Below, one piece after another: positions 28,239 to 38,169 of a stretch of 64,000 nucleotides of DNA. The notes under the pieces were generated by a model. The model ran no database searches. It was not told where the DNA came from and worked only from the letters and a program-made list of their open reading frames with translations. Location of the stretch: NCBI RefSeq assembly GCF_014932895.1, contig NZ_JACYOF010000001.1, positions 248,001-312,000 of the forward strand, written 5' to 3'. A program made the translations under genes and the position numbers. Within the stretch, counting starts at the first letter, position 1, and every line of letters starts with the position of its first letter. This DNA is from Bacillus thuringiensis. Lineage in GTDB: Bacteria; Bacillota; Bacilli; Bacillales; Bacillaceae_G.

Positions 28239-28595
28239 TTGTCAAAATCCTTTCTGGCACTCTATATTCCTATTTTGAATATCGCTTTTCAAATTCTAAA
28301 AAAAAGTATAACATATTAAACATCTGTGAAGAAAGCGTTCCCTTTCTGACCTTATTTCTAAACTTTGCATATATATATTAGTAAAAAATGTGGATACTTG
28401 TTCGGATGAATTTTCTTTTCCATTCTTTCTCATACTATACCTATAACTAACGGCTACTAATCGTTACTATAGAATAACTTTCACTGTGTGGGAAAGGACA
28501 AGATTCACCATTCGCTTTTGTCCTATCTCTTATATCAGAGATAGAGTTTTCACTAGTAATATGCATGTTTAAAATAAGGAAAGGAAGGAGTAATC
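28239..28595 (+). promoter_or_regulatory. Intergenic region with sigma-G-like promoter and two hairpins
   Basis: GAATT (28408-28412), an 18-bp spacer and CATACTA (28431-28437) resemble the forespore sigma-G promoter GHATR-N18-CATACTA. Two stem-loops follow on the putative leader: AGGACAA/TTGTCCT (28495-28524) and TATCTCT/AGAGATA (28524-28543). The rest is AT-rich without a convincing gene. Confidence 0.4.
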
Positions 28596-28667
28596 ATGCT
28601 GAAGAAGCTGAAGAAAAAGCTCAAGCGTTATTTAAACGGTCTAGTCCGTAAAAAGACAATCGCTTAA
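28596..28667 (+). CDS. 23-residue strongly cationic peptide
   Basis: MLKKLKKKLKRYLNGLVRKK then TIA. Ten or more of 23 residues are Lys or Arg, with Leu spaced every three to four residues, so a basic amphipathic helix is likely. The ribosome site AAAGGAAGGAGTAATC is very strong, and the stop is followed by a short GCCC/GGGC hairpin and a T5 tract. I do not recognise the family. It could be a small spore or membrane peptide, or an antimicrobial-like peptide. Confidence 0.6.
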   Translation: MLKKLKKKLKRYLNGLVRKKTIA

Positions 28668-28785
28668 ATTGTGCCCATTTCGGGCTTTTTCTTCATTCTC
28701 ATTCGAAAAAACATGAAAATCGTGACTGTTTGCTTTATAATAAGTAACAGATAATGCAAAACATAGACAAGGAGAGGTTTTCCAA

Positions 28786-28998
28786 ATGATTTTTAAAGTA
28801 TTTTATCAAGAAAAATTAACTGAGGTTCCAGTACGTGAAAATACAAAAGTTTTATATTTAGAGGCTACGTCTGAAAAGGATGTTCGTACAAAATTAAATA
28901 AGTTCGCATATAATATCGAGTTTGTTCAGTCTGTTACTGGCGCTCATCTTGAATATGAAAAAGAAAACGCTGATTTAACATTAGCGGAAATCGTATAG
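28786..28998 (+). CDS. rpoY: RNA polymerase epsilon subunit
   Basis: 70-residue YkzG/RpoY (DUF1447), a small auxiliary subunit of Firmicute RNA polymerase. Sequence begins [20 protein letters not shown] and ends [11 protein letters not shown], with conserved [13 protein letters not shown] 28786 follows AAGGAGAGGTTTTCCAA. The next gene rnjA starts four bases after the stop, an arrangement conserved across Bacillales. Confidence 0.95.
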   Translation: MIFKVFYQEKLTEVPVRENTKVLYLEATSEKDVRTKLNKFAYNIEFVQSVTGAHLEYEKENADLTLAEIV

Positions 28999-29002
28999 CG
29001 AT

Positions 29003-30670
29003 ATGAAATTTCTAAAAAACGACCAAGTTGCTGTATTTGCTCTCGGTGGGCTTGGTGAAATCGGTAAAAATACATACGCTGTTCAATTTCAAGATGAAAT
29101 TATTATAATTGATGCTGGAATTAAATTTCCAGAGGACGAACTTCTCGGAATCGATTATGTAATACCAGATTACACTTATTTTGTGCGAAACGAAGATAAA
29201 ATTAAAGGGTTATTCATTACACATGGTCACGAAGATCATATCGGCGGAATCCCTTATCTATTACGTCAAGTGAACATTCCGATTTACGGCGGAAAATTAG
29301 CAATTGCACTCATCAAAAACAAATTAGAAGAACACGGCTTACTTCGTAAAGCAAAACTTTACGAAATTCAAGAAGATGACGTTATTAAATTCAAAAAAAC
29401 GTCTGTATCCTTCTTCCGTACAACTCACAGTATTCCAGATTCGTACGGCGTTGTTGTGAAAACACCTCAAGGTCAAGTTGTTCATACAGGTGATTTCAAA
29501 TTTGATTTCACACCAGTTGGTGAACCAGCTGATTTAACAAAAATGGCTGAAATCGGTAAAGATGGTGTACTATGTCTATTATCTGATAGTACGAACAGTG
29601 AAGTTCCAAACTTTACCATGTCTGAGCGTCGCGTTGGTGATAGCATTCAAGACATTTTCCGTAAAGTAGAAGGACGGATTATATTCGCAACCTTTGCATC
29701 AAATATTCATCGCTTACAACAAGTTGTTGAAGCTGCTGTTGAAAATAACCGTAAAGTAGCTGTGTTTGGTCGAAGTATGGAAGCAGCGATTGAAATCGGA
29801 CAAAACCTTGGTTATATTCGTTGTCCGAAAGATACATTCATAGATGCATCTCAACTAAACCGCTTACCAGCTAATAAAGTTGTTATTTTATGTACAGGTA
29901 GTCAAGGTGAACCGATGGCGGCACTTTCACGTATTGCGAACGGTACACACCGCCAAATTCAAATTATTCCTGGAGATACAGTTGTTTTCTCTTCTTCACC
30001 AATTCCAGGAAATACAATTAGCGTAAGTCGTACAATTAACATGTTGTACCGCGCTGGCGCTGATGTAATTCACGGGAAACTTTCAAATATCCATACAAGT
30101 GGACACGGTGGACAAGAAGAACAAAAGTTAATGTTACGTCTAATTAAACCGAAGTACTTCATGCCAATTCATGGTGAATATCGTATGCAGCGTATGCACA
30201 TGAACATAGCAAATGATTGTGGTATCCCAGAAGAAAACTGCTTCATTATGGATAATGGCGATGTTCTTGCTTTACGTTCGGATGAAGCTAGCGTAGCTGG
30301 AAAAATCCCATCTGGTTCGGTCTACATTGATGGAAACGGTATTGGAGATATCGGCAATATCGTATTACGAGATCGTCGTATCCTTTCTGAAGAAGGACTT
30401 GTAATTGTAGTTGTAAGCATTGATATGAAAGAATTTAAAGTTGCAGCAGGACCTGATATCATCTCACGCGGTTTCGTTTACATGCGTGAAAGCAGCGATT
30501 TAATCAATGATGCACAAACATTAATTACAACTCATTTAGAAAAAGTAATGGAGCGTAAAACAACACAATGGTCTGAAATTAAAAATGAAATTACTGACAC
30601 ATTAGCTCCATTCCTATATGAGAAAACGAAACGCCGTCCAATGATTTTACCAATCATTATGGAAATATAA
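29003..30670 (+). CDS. rnjA: Ribonuclease J1
   Basis: 5'-to-3' exonuclease and endonuclease of the metallo-beta-lactamase/beta-CASP superfamily, central to mRNA turnover. 555 residues with HGHEDHIGG near 74 (zinc ligands), HTGDFKFD near 160, beta-CASP domain with [11 protein letters not shown] near 255, [12 protein letters not shown] near 364, PIHGEYRM near 389 and a C-terminal domain. ATG 29003 has only a weak ribosome site and lies four bases past the rpoY stop, so coupled translation is likely. RNase J1 is also the partner of the GapA-SR1P complex in B. subtilis. Confidence 0.98.
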   Translation: MKFLKNDQVAVFALGGLGEIGKNTYAVQFQDEIIIIDAGIKFPEDELLGIDYVIPDYTYFVRNEDKIKGLFITHGHEDHIGGIPYLLRQVNIPIYGGKLAIALIKNKLEEHGLLRKAKLYEIQEDDVIKFKKTSVSFFRTTHSIPDSYGVVVKTPQGQVVHTGDFKFDFTPVGEPADLTKMAEIGKDGVLCLLSDSTNSEVPNFTMSERRVGDSIQDIFRKVEGRIIFATFASNIHRLQQVVEAAVENNRKVAVFGRSMEAAIEIGQNLGYIRCPKDTFIDASQLNRLPANKVVILCTGSQGEPMAALSRIANGTHRQIQIIPGDTVVFSSSPIPGNTISVSRTINMLYRAGADVIHGKLSNIHTSGHGGQEEQKLMLRLIKPKYFMPIHGEYRMQRMHMNIANDCGIPEENCFIMDNGDVLALRSDEASVAGKIPSGSVYIDGNGIGDIGNIVLRDRRILSEEGLVIVVVSIDMKEFKVAAGPDIISRGFVYMRESSDLINDAQTLITTHLEKVMERKTTQWSEIKNEITDTLAPFLYEKTKRRPMILPIIMEI

Positions 30671-30671
30671 G

Positions 30672-30707
30672 AAAAAGGACAATGCCATGAAGGCATTGTC
30701 CTTTTCT
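30672..30707. terminator. Terminator between rnjA and ktrC
   Basis: AAAAAGGACAATGCC pairs with GGCATTGTCCTTTTC, two bases after the rnjA stop and next to the stop of convergent ktrC. Confidence 0.88.
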
Positions 30708-30708
30708 C

Positions 30709-31374
30709 TTATCTTAAAAAGTGTTTAAAGCGATCCACTTCATCGTCATGACCAATTACAATTAATATATCTCCCGCTTGAATATTTTCCGTAGCACGAG
30801 GAGATACGATAACTTCTTTACCGCGTTTAATTGCTACAATATTCAATCCAAACTTCGCACGAATATCTAATTCGATTAAAGAATGCCCATCAATTTTTTT
30901 ATTCGCAATAATCTCTACAATACTATGCTCATCTGAAAGTTCAAGATAGTCTAACACATTACTAGATGCGATATTATTAGCAATCCGTTTTCCCATATCA
31001 CGCTCTGGATGCACAATGTGATCTGCACCTATTTTACTTAATACTTTTTCATGATAATCATTTTGAGCTTTTACAGTAATATTTTTTACACCTAACTCCT
31101 TCAAAATTAACGTTGTTAAAATACTTGAATTTAAATTATCTCCAATAGCAACGACTACGTGATCAAAATTACGAATGCCGAGACTTTTTAATACCATCTC
31201 ATCTGTTGAATCTGCAATTACAGCATGCGAAGCTATATTTGCAAATTCATTAATTTTATCCTCATCTGAATCAATTGCCATGACCTCCATACCTAATTGA
31301 GCTAGTTCCCGACAAATACTTCCACCGAAACGTCCAAGCCCAATGACAGCAAATTCTTTTTCTTTCTCACTCAC
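30709..31374 (-). CDS. ktrC: Cytosolic RCK protein of a Ktr potassium transporter
   Basis: 221 residues with an RCK_N domain (VIGLGRFGGSICRELAQLG near 10, DSDEDKI near 36) and an RCK_C domain (from about 140, SIVEIIANKKIDGHSLIEL). Such proteins gate KtrB/D potassium channels and bind ATP/ADP; the RCK_C domain of KtrC binds c-di-AMP in B. subtilis. GTG 31374 is the start, after GGAGGAATTCCT. No KtrB/D gene is near, which matches B. subtilis ktrC next to rnjA. Confidence 0.92.
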   Translation of the reverse strand: MSEKEKEFAVIGLGRFGGSICRELAQLGMEVMAIDSDEDKINEFANIASHAVIADSTDEMVLKSLGIRNFDHVVVAIGDNLNSSILTTLILKELGVKNITVKAQNDYHEKVLSKIGADHIVHPERDMGKRIANNIASSNVLDYLELSDEHSIVEIIANKKIDGHSLIELDIRAKFGLNIVAIKRGKEVIVSPRATENIQAGDILIVIGHDDEVDRFKHFLR

Positions 31375-31457
31375 AGGAATTCCTCCAATAACTTCAAGTA
31401 CTATGTATTTTCATTGTAACATACTTTATATGCGTCACAAAAAACTGTAAATAGCCC

Positions 31458-32324
31458 TTATTTCTGTTTTTGCATATAAAAATATTGTTGTAAATAAAAT
31501 GCGATACCAACAAGCAGCATACCAAATACAAATATATTTCCAAACGAACTAAATGTTTCAAAAACGAACAATAATGTTTCTTGACCGAAAAAAGCAAATA
31601 GAAGCTGCGTAAATGCAAATAACAGCGCCCATATGTAATGATGTTGATGGAATAAATAATGCGTTGCGCCTAAAAAAGCAATAAACGAAACGATGAAAAT
31701 CCACCAATTTTCTAAAAACAGTTGCCAATTAGAAAATTGATATCCATTCACTAATATCGCAATAATCCCGATAACCGCCATTGTTGGCAAACTCCAAAAT
31801 AACGCTCGTCCTCTAAAGAAGCGAGTACCTTTAACATCTCCTTTTTCACATGCAATGTATGTTAGTACTACTGTACTTATATACAAAACAGAAAGAATCG
31901 TTAAAACGATAATAAGCCAAAAATGTAATTGATAATATTCATGCTCTATATTTGTCACGATTGCAGCTAGCATACACGGGATTAGCATTCCCGTCCAACC
32001 ATCTACTTTTCTTTCATTCCAAAAGACCGTATTACCAATTCGTATTCCCAACAACATAAAAATAATAATACCTAGTACAAATAACGTAGTTTTATTCCCA
32101 ACTAAACTCGTCGAGAAAGCAATTAATCCAATAAATAAAAAGAGTACAAACCCATTCATAATTTCTAGTACAGGCGATAAATATCTCTTCACCCATTTAT
32201 ATGTTTCGTCATACTCATTATTATCAGCTAAACGGTAGGCATAAAAACTTATCCCAAAATAAACCGCCGCAATAATAACATAAGCATATAAGACGCAACA
32301 CAAAATTGCACTGCTAATTTGCAC
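31458..32324 (-). CDS. Polytopic membrane protein distantly like CydB
   Basis: About 288 residues with eight to nine predicted helices. The overall plan (YLSPVLEIMNGFVLF near 50 recalling the INTIGPFWDANEVW segment of CydB, then a YISTVVLTYIACEKGD stretch near 165) suggests a distant relative of cytochrome bd subunit II, but no CydA partner lies nearby and no heme role can be shown. GTG 32324 has a GGGTGGGGAATTAC site and is preferred to the longer frame from 32369. Function unknown. Confidence 0.65.
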   Translation of the reverse strand: MQISSAILCCVLYAYVIIAAVYFGISFYAYRLADNNEYDETYKWVKRYLSPVLEIMNGFVLFLFIGLIAFSTSLVGNKTTLFVLGIIIFMLLGIRIGNTVFWNERKVDGWTGMLIPCMLAAIVTNIEHEYYQLHFWLIIVLTILSVLYISTVVLTYIACEKGDVKGTRFFRGRALFWSLPTMAVIGIIAILVNGYQFSNWQLFLENWWIFIVSFIAFLGATHYLFHQHHYIWALLFAFTQLLFAFFGQETLLFVFETFSSFGNIFVFGMLLVGIAFYLQQYFYMQKQK

Positions 32325-32433
32325 GTAATTCCCCACCCTTTTTCTATGTTTCACATTGATTTTACACATTTTTCATACTAAAAGTAAACATATATAAGTT
32401 AGTTAAATAATTATCTTCCCTATTAGCAATAAT

Positions 32434-32473
32434 TAATAATGAGCAGTGGCTAAAAACCCCCTGCTCATTATTA
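32434..32473 (-). terminator. Terminator-like hairpin after ykuR
   Basis: TAATAATGAGCAG pairs with CTGCTCATTATTA, 13 bp; the 3' side on the minus strand is only AT-rich. Confidence 0.6.
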
Positions 32474-32493
32474 AAACAACCAATTGAACTTTT

Positions 32494-33680
<1,187 letters not shown>

Positions 33681-33686
33681 TGTTTT

Positions 33687-34409
33687 TTATTTCTCTGGGT
33701 TTAATTGACGAAGCTCTTGTTTAATTTCAGTTTTTGCTTTTGTCTTCTCATCAATTTCTTTAATTACACGTGCTGGAGTACCTGCAACAACTGTATATGG
33801 AGGCACATCTTCTGTTACAACAGCTCCTGCTGCTACAACTGCACCTTTACCTACTGTAACACCCTCTAACACAACTACGTTTGCACCAATTACAACATCG
33901 TCTTCAACGATAACTGGTTTTGCAGAAGGCGGCTCAATAACACCTGCAAGTACAGCACCTGCACCTACGTGACAGTTTTTACCGACAGTTGCACGTCCAC
34001 CAAGTACTGCGTTCATGTCGATCATAGAACCTTCACCAATTACAGCGCCGATGTTAATTGTTGCATTCATCATGATAACAGCATTGTCGCCGATTTCAAC
34101 GTGGTCACGAATAATTGCGCCTGGCTCAATGCGAGCTTTAATACCTTTTAAATCAAGCATTGGAATTGCAGAATTACGACGATCATTTTCCACAACGTAG
34201 TCCACAATGTGCTTGTTATTTTCATCAAGAATTGACTTAATTTCAGACCATTCTCCAAATAATACACCAGATTTTTTGTTTACAAATGCTTGTACTGTTT
34301 CAGGGAATGTTACTTCTTTTAAATCCCCTTTTATGTATACCTTTACAGGAGTTTTCTTTTCACTTTTTTGAATAAACGAAATAATTTCGTTAGCGTCCAT
34401 CATTTTCAT
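33687..34409 (-). CDS. dapH: Tetrahydrodipicolinate N-acetyltransferase
   Basis: 240 residues, hexapeptide-repeat (left-handed beta helix) acyltransferase. N-terminal DapH domain ([21 protein letters not shown]) and repeats such as [34 protein letters not shown] near 125-160. Catalyses acetylation in the acetyl diaminopimelate route for lysine and cell wall. ATG 34409 follows TAGGAGGCAACAAGA. Partner of ykuR. Confidence 0.96.
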   Translation of the reverse strand: MKMMDANEIISFIQKSEKKTPVKVYIKGDLKEVTFPETVQAFVNKKSGVLFGEWSEIKSILDENNKHIVDYVVENDRRNSAIPMLDLKGIKARIEPGAIIRDHVEIGDNAVIMMNATINIGAVIGEGSMIDMNAVLGGRATVGKNCHVGAGAVLAGVIEPPSAKPVIVEDDVVIGANVVVLEGVTVGKGAVVAAGAVVTEDVPPYTVVAGTPARVIKEIDEKTKAKTEIKQELRQLNPEK

Positions 34410-34480
34410 TCTTGTTGCCTCCTAAATCCATTTATAATGTTACTCTACCAAACGATAGAGCGAGTAGCAAGACAATAATC

Positions 34481-35338
34481 TTATTTTTCCATTTGAATTT
34501 CTTCTATAATTTCTAAGAACGCTTGTACTTGCTTCAATTGCCTTGCTGATTCACTCGTTAACAACCATGTTTCTCTCGTTAATTGAACAGGTGTTTTATA
34601 CATATTTTCCTGCACCTCCTTTAATACTGTAGAAGGCAATAGCGCATAACCTATACCATTTAGAACGAGTTGTTTGCACGTCTCAATTTGGTCAACTACA
34701 ATTGTTCGCTTAGGTGGATTAGAGAATAACCCATACCACCAATTTTGTATTTGGCCATAATAAGTCGAATCACTTTTAAATTGAATAAAGGGTCTATTTG
34801 TTTCTTTTAACATCGAAATATCTTTTATTTCTTTATCGACTAAATATAATTCATCTTCAAATAATTGTTGCTTTTGTCCTTTATATTCCTGCGATCCCCT
34901 TAATATAGCAACATGAACGTCGCCCTCATAAAATTGTTTTTGTACTTCACTACTCCAACCAGTGAATAGAGATATCTTCACAGAAGGGTATTTATGTACA
35001 AACTTTTTCAATACCGGCGGAAGCCAATATTGACCAATAACCGATGCAACAGCTATTTTTAAGGTTCCGTGAGTTTCTGTTCTAAAAACAGCTAGCTCAC
35101 TTTTAATATCCTCTTCCTTTTGTAACATTTCCTTTGCATAGTTTGCGACTTTTTCCCCTTCAGGTGTAATTGTCAACCCTTTTTGTGAGCGAATAAAAAA
35201 CTTCATTCCCCATTGTTTTTCCATAGATTGTAATCGTTGACTAAGCGCAGGTTGTGAAACAAATAAACGTTCCGCCGCTTTTCTCATATTTGATTCCTGA
35301 GCTAACACAACCATCATTTGAAAATCATCAATTTGCAA
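34481..35338 (-). CDS. ccpC: LysR-type regulator CcpC
   Basis: 285 residues. Starts MQIDDFQMMVVLAQESNMRKAAERLFVSQPALSQRLQ with the winged helix-turn-helix, and has the effector domain with FIQFKSDSTYYGQIQNWW and VVDQIETCKQLVLNGIGYALLPS near 185-235. The sequence is close to B. subtilis CcpC (YkuM), the citrate-responsive repressor of citB and citZ, and the position next to dapH is the same. TTG 35338 follows GAGGGAGAAAG. Confidence 0.88.
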   Translation of the reverse strand: MQIDDFQMMVVLAQESNMRKAAERLFVSQPALSQRLQSMEKQWGMKFFIRSQKGLTITPEGEKVANYAKEMLQKEEDIKSELAVFRTETHGTLKIAVASVIGQYWLPPVLKKFVHKYPSVKISLFTGWSSEVQKQFYEGDVHVAILRGSQEYKGQKQQLFEDELYLVDKEIKDISMLKETNRPFIQFKSDSTYYGQIQNWWYGLFSNPPKRTIVVDQIETCKQLVLNGIGYALLPSTVLKEVQENMYKTPVQLTRETWLLTSESARQLKQVQAFLEIIEEIQMEK

Positions 35339-35501
35339 CTTTCTCCCTCATTCCTTAGCTTCCATACACCTTATTTCAATAAGCTTTTCATTCTTAATTT
35401 AACTAAATACTTTTATACAAAAAACACGATTTTCCCGTTCGAATTTTTCTTATGTTTTTATCTTTTTAAATATAATACATACACAACTGATATGCACGAA
35501 A

Positions 35502-35536
35502 AAAAGTGACTTCTCCGTTTCTATGAAGTCACTTTT
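35502..35536 (-). terminator. Rho-independent terminator of cbpB/darB
   Basis: AAAAGTGACTTC pairs with GAAGTCACTTTT, six bases after the stop, T tract on the minus strand. Confidence 0.85.
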
Positions 35537-35542
35537 CTCATA

Positions 35543-35986
35543 TTATCGATTATGTTGTCTCACTTTTTTATTCAACAATTTTAAAATAGCTCGGCGTGTT
35601 AAAATACCCTCAAAATAGCCATCTTCATTGACAGCGCAAATAAAAGGATGATTAATTGTCATTTCCAAAGCTTTAGAAAACGAATCTTCTAACTTAAGAA
35701 CCGGAATATCTTCCTTCATCACTTGTTCCACTTTCATATTCTCCAGTCTTTCAAACTCAATGCGCTCTAAACCTAACATACCGTCTAATATCATAGCAGT
35801 ACTAATCAATCCATGCAATTTATACATTGGATCTAAAACAGGTATCGCCGAATATCCAGATTTCACAAGAACGAGTAAAGCATGCTCTAAACCATTCCCG
35901 ATTTGAACATGTGCTACTTTTTCTGATGAAATCATTAAATCCTTCACAAGAATTTGTTGAAACTCGTCTTTCGGAATACTAATCAT
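35543..35986 (-). CDS. darB: CBS-domain c-di-AMP receptor CbpB/DarB (YkuL)
   Basis: 147 residues made of two CBS domains (KVAHVQIGNGLEHALLVLVKSGYSAIPVLD near 23-52 and LKLEDSFSKALEMTINHPFICAVNEDG near 97-123). It matches B. subtilis YkuL/DarB and Listeria CbpB, which bind c-di-AMP and, when free, stimulate the Rel (p)ppGpp synthetase; DarB also stimulates pyruvate carboxylase PycA. ATG 35986 follows GGGGGATGTAAC. It lies between abbA and ccpC, as in B. subtilis. Confidence 0.88.
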   Translation of the reverse strand: MISIPKDEFQQILVKDLMISSEKVAHVQIGNGLEHALLVLVKSGYSAIPVLDPMYKLHGLISTAMILDGMLGLERIEFERLENMKVEQVMKEDIPVLKLEDSFSKALEMTINHPFICAVNEDGYFEGILTRRAILKLLNKKVRQHNR

Positions 35987-36113
35987 GTTACATCCCCCAT
36001 TTTCCCTTTTTCCTGCTTATATTCACATTTTATGATAGCGTTTTCACATTGTTATTTTGTCCTAACTTTATTTCAATAAAAATACAATTACATAGCTATT
36101 TTAGCATACAACA

Positions 36114-36139
36114 CAAAAAAAAGACTACCATTCGGTAGC
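36114..36139 (-). terminator. Terminator of abbA
   Basis: GCTACC and GGTAG pair around GAAT on the minus strand and are followed by TTTTTTTT. The stem starts three bases after the stop. Confidence 0.75.
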
Positions 36140-36141
36140 GC

Positions 36142-36333
36142 TTAATACCCTTTATTTTTTAATCTGTAAAATAGCCTTGTAATTTTTTTATATTGCGTCA
36201 CATTTGTCTGTTTTAAACCATTCTCAATATCTGTAAGTTCCACAGCTAAAATTTCACTCGCATAATTTTGCTGAAACAGAATATCTAGTAACAAACTTTC
36301 TTCTTCTTTCGTTAAAACAAATTCCCTTTGCAT
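36142..36333 (-). CDS. abbA: AbrB antirepressor AbbA-like protein
   Basis: 63 residues, helical. TKEEESLLLDILFQQNYASE (residues 8-27), then ELTDIENG and TQYKKITRLFYRL, correspond position by position to B. subtilis AbbA (formerly ykzF), the small antirepressor that binds AbrB and lifts its DNA contact. Position between ykuK and ykuL also matches. ATG 36333 follows AAGGAGAGGAGTAT. Identity is from memory of the AbbA sequence, so moderately sure. Confidence 0.75.
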   Translation of the reverse strand: MQREFVLTKEEESLLLDILFQQNYASEILAVELTDIENGLKQTNVTQYKKITRLFYRLKNKGY

Positions 36334-36451
36334 ATACTCCTCTCCTTACACTCACATCGTTACTCTTATTATATAAAATTTTCAGCCTATTTAATAGATG
36401 TAATATTCTGTTTTTACCGAAAAACATGTACCAATCGTAAACGTATAAAAA

Positions 36452-36970
36452 TTATTTCGTATATCGATTTGCATAACTAAACGCCGCATAGGCATCCGGT
36501 TTAATTTTTGCAGTTAATCCCATCGCTTGAATCTTTGCTGTCATATCTAAAATAAATTCTTTTGTTAACCCATCATTCCCTATATCTAAATGAATTTCCA
36601 TTATAAATCCCGCTCCATCTTGAGCGTATGGATGCAATAAATCCCATATTATTTGTATATGATTAGGAGTAAATAAATATGCAATTTCTTGACTAAACTG
36701 CGTTTCTAAATATATTTTCTCACGTAATGTTGCTGGCTTATCTTTTACTGATTTGTGATGTAAACACCCCCATGCTCCTTTTCCAACGCGATGAATGTGA
36801 ATTGCCGTAATAAATCTTGTATCTTTTTGATGTGCTTGTGAGTCTGTCCCGATAGATAATCGATATAAATTCCGCGGATCCTTTTCAATGAAACTACAAA
36901 TGCGGTTAAAGACCATATCAAAATTCAAATGTCTCTCTGAAACATTATAAAATTTATGTTCACCGTCCAC
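36452..36970 (-). CDS. ykuK: YkuK family protein (DUF458), RNase H-like fold
   Basis: About 172 residues. LSIGTDSQAHQKDTRFITAI near 38 has the first acidic residue of a possible RNase H-like site, followed by GAGFIMEIHLDIG near 128. The family is conserved in Bacillales and unassigned. GTG 36970 is supported by GAAAGGACGTGACTAT; TTG 36988 is in frame but lies inside that site. It precedes abbA and cbpB on the same strand. Confidence 0.85.
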   Translation of the reverse strand: MDGEHKFYNVSERHLNFDMVFNRICSFIEKDPRNLYRLSIGTDSQAHQKDTRFITAIHIHRVGKGAWGCLHHKSVKDKPATLREKIYLETQFSQEIAYLFTPNHIQIIWDLLHPYAQDGAGFIMEIHLDIGNDGLTKEFILDMTAKIQAMGLTAKIKPDAYAAFSYANRYTK

Positions 36971-37044
36971 ATAGTCACGTCCTTTCAATTAGACAGACTT
37001 TTCGTATTTTCATTGTATGGGACAAAAATAAAAATTATAACTTC

Positions 37045-37194
37045 CTACCCTTTATTCGTTTCAATATTTCGAATTACATAATTACAAGACTGACATGTAT
37101 AAATTACATTTTGATTAGATTGAGCTGTTAATACATGAATAATCTCAGCAGAATTGCGGCAATTAGGACAAATCACAACTGGTAAACGTTCCAT
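37045..37194 (-). CDS. Small zinc-ribbon protein
   Basis: A 49-residue peptide starting MERLPVVICPNCRNSAEIIH, with CPNC at 9-12 and CQSC at about 34-37, and a ending NIETNKG. Two CxxC pairs predict one bound zinc. The ribosome site AGGAGGTGTATCGT is strong. It lies between ykuJ and ykuK. A bcr1-like repeat (37216-37364) begins about 20 nt upstream and must include or displace its promoter. Function unknown. Confidence 0.75.
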   Translation of the reverse strand: MERLPVVICPNCRNSAEIIHVLTAQSNQNVIYTCQSCNYVIRNIETNKG

Positions 37195-37215
37195 ACGATA
37201 CACCTCCTAGTAATA

Positions 37216-37364
37216 TTTCTCCCACTATTTGCAGGTAGTAAGACTCCCACCCTAAAATTCAGCGTACGTGCGGAAGTTCGCTACACGTATTCTCTTCTCG
37301 ATTGGTGTGGGCTAATAATCAGTGAGGAATGGACAAACCCTTTCTGATTAGATTTTTATTTTAT
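37216..37364 (+). repeat. bcr1-like repeat, copy A (degenerate)
   Basis: Begins TTTCT-CCCACTATTTGCAGG and ends at TTTAT near 37360-37364. It aligns along its length with the copy at 38195-38349 (for example AGTAAGACTCCCACC, ATTGGTGTGGGCTAATAATC, AGTGAGGAAT). More mutated than the other two. It lies upstream of the zinc-ribbon gene. Confidence 0.75.
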
Positions 37365-37422
37365 TACCATTGTAGGAAAAACGAAAAATTCCTATACATA
37401 TATGCTAGAAAGTAATAGAACT

Positions 37423-37456
37423 AAAAAAGGTACCGCCATATGGCAGTACCTTTTTT
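37423..37456 (-). terminator. Rho-independent terminator of ykuJ
   Basis: AAAAAAGGTAC-CGCCA and TGGCAG-TACCTTTTTT pair with one mismatch; T tract on the minus strand. Confidence 0.85.
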
Positions 37457-37463
37457 ATATGTA

Positions 37464-37700
37464 TCAAGAAATGATATCGTAAATCTCAATTGCAACCATG
37501 TCGATATTATCGAATTGATACACTTGAGGTTTTTCACCTTGTTGATACACTTCTAACTCATACATTTCACTTTTATCGAAAAATTTCACGCTACATTTGC
37601 GCTCACCGTTCACTTCAAAATAGCGTTGTGCTACTTCACCGCTTTCAGCTTGTTCTTGTAGACTAACAAGTCGAGTTAAAATTCCTTGGAGTAGAGACAT
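37464..37700 (-). CDS. ykuJ: YkuJ family protein
   Basis: 78 residues, acidic, beta-rich C-terminal half (CSVKFFDKSEMYELEVYQQGEKP). Matches the Firmicute YkuJ family, whose structures are known and function is not. ATG 37700 follows AAAGGAGAGATTTC; the frame is open far upstream (to 38057) but that part lies antisense to the glutaredoxin gene and has no site. Confidence 0.85.
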   Translation of the reverse strand: MSLLQGILTRLVSLQEQAESGEVAQRYFEVNGERKCSVKFFDKSEMYELEVYQQGEKPQVYQFDNIDMVAIEIYDIIS

Positions 37701-37932
37701 GAAATCTCTCCTTTCTCTGATCTTCCTACCAATAGGTTTTACAGCTATACTCATTCTATCCGTCATAACAGAAAAAATGTTCCACACTCTAGGATAAAGG
37801 TTCTTGGCAAGAAACTCAACTAAAATTTGTCGAAAAACGAAGTAAAAAGAAGAAAGAACATCTTTTCTCTTCTTTATTGCGATTTTTATACTGGCAGAAT
37901 ATAATAAAAAACAGAAAAAAGGAGGAATTCCA

Positions 37933-38169
37933 ATGAAAAAAATTGAGGTATACACACAACCCGATTGTCCGCCATGTGTCATTGTAAAAGAGTTTTTAAA
38001 GCATAATAACGTTGCATATGAAGAATTTGACGTAAAAAAAGACGCTACCGCTCGCAATCGTCTTTTATACGACTATGATTCCTACTCAACACCAACAGTT
38101 GTAATTGATGGCGAAGTGGTTGCAGGTTTTCAAATTGAAAAATTACAACAGCTACTCAATATAGAATAG
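37933..38169 (+). CDS. Glutaredoxin/NrdH-like thiol-disulfide protein
   Basis: 78 residues, thioredoxin-fold. KIEVYTQPDCPPCVIVKEFL has the redox pair CPPC at residues 12-15, then TPTVVIDGEVVAGF near 53 with the cis-Pro. The CPPC centre is unusual compared with CPYC glutaredoxins. ATG 37933 follows AAAGGAGGAATTCCA. Terminated by a 13-bp hairpin that touches a bcr1-like repeat. Confidence 0.9.
   Translation: MKKIEVYTQPDCPPCVIVKEFLKHNNVAYEEFDVKKDATARNRLLYDYDSYSTPTVVIDGEVVAGFQIEKLQQLLNIE

Noticed and set aside
37701-38057. N-terminal extension of ykuJ to 197 codons
   Set aside because: It overlaps the glutaredoxin gene on the opposite strand; the true start ATG 37700 has a strong ribosome site.
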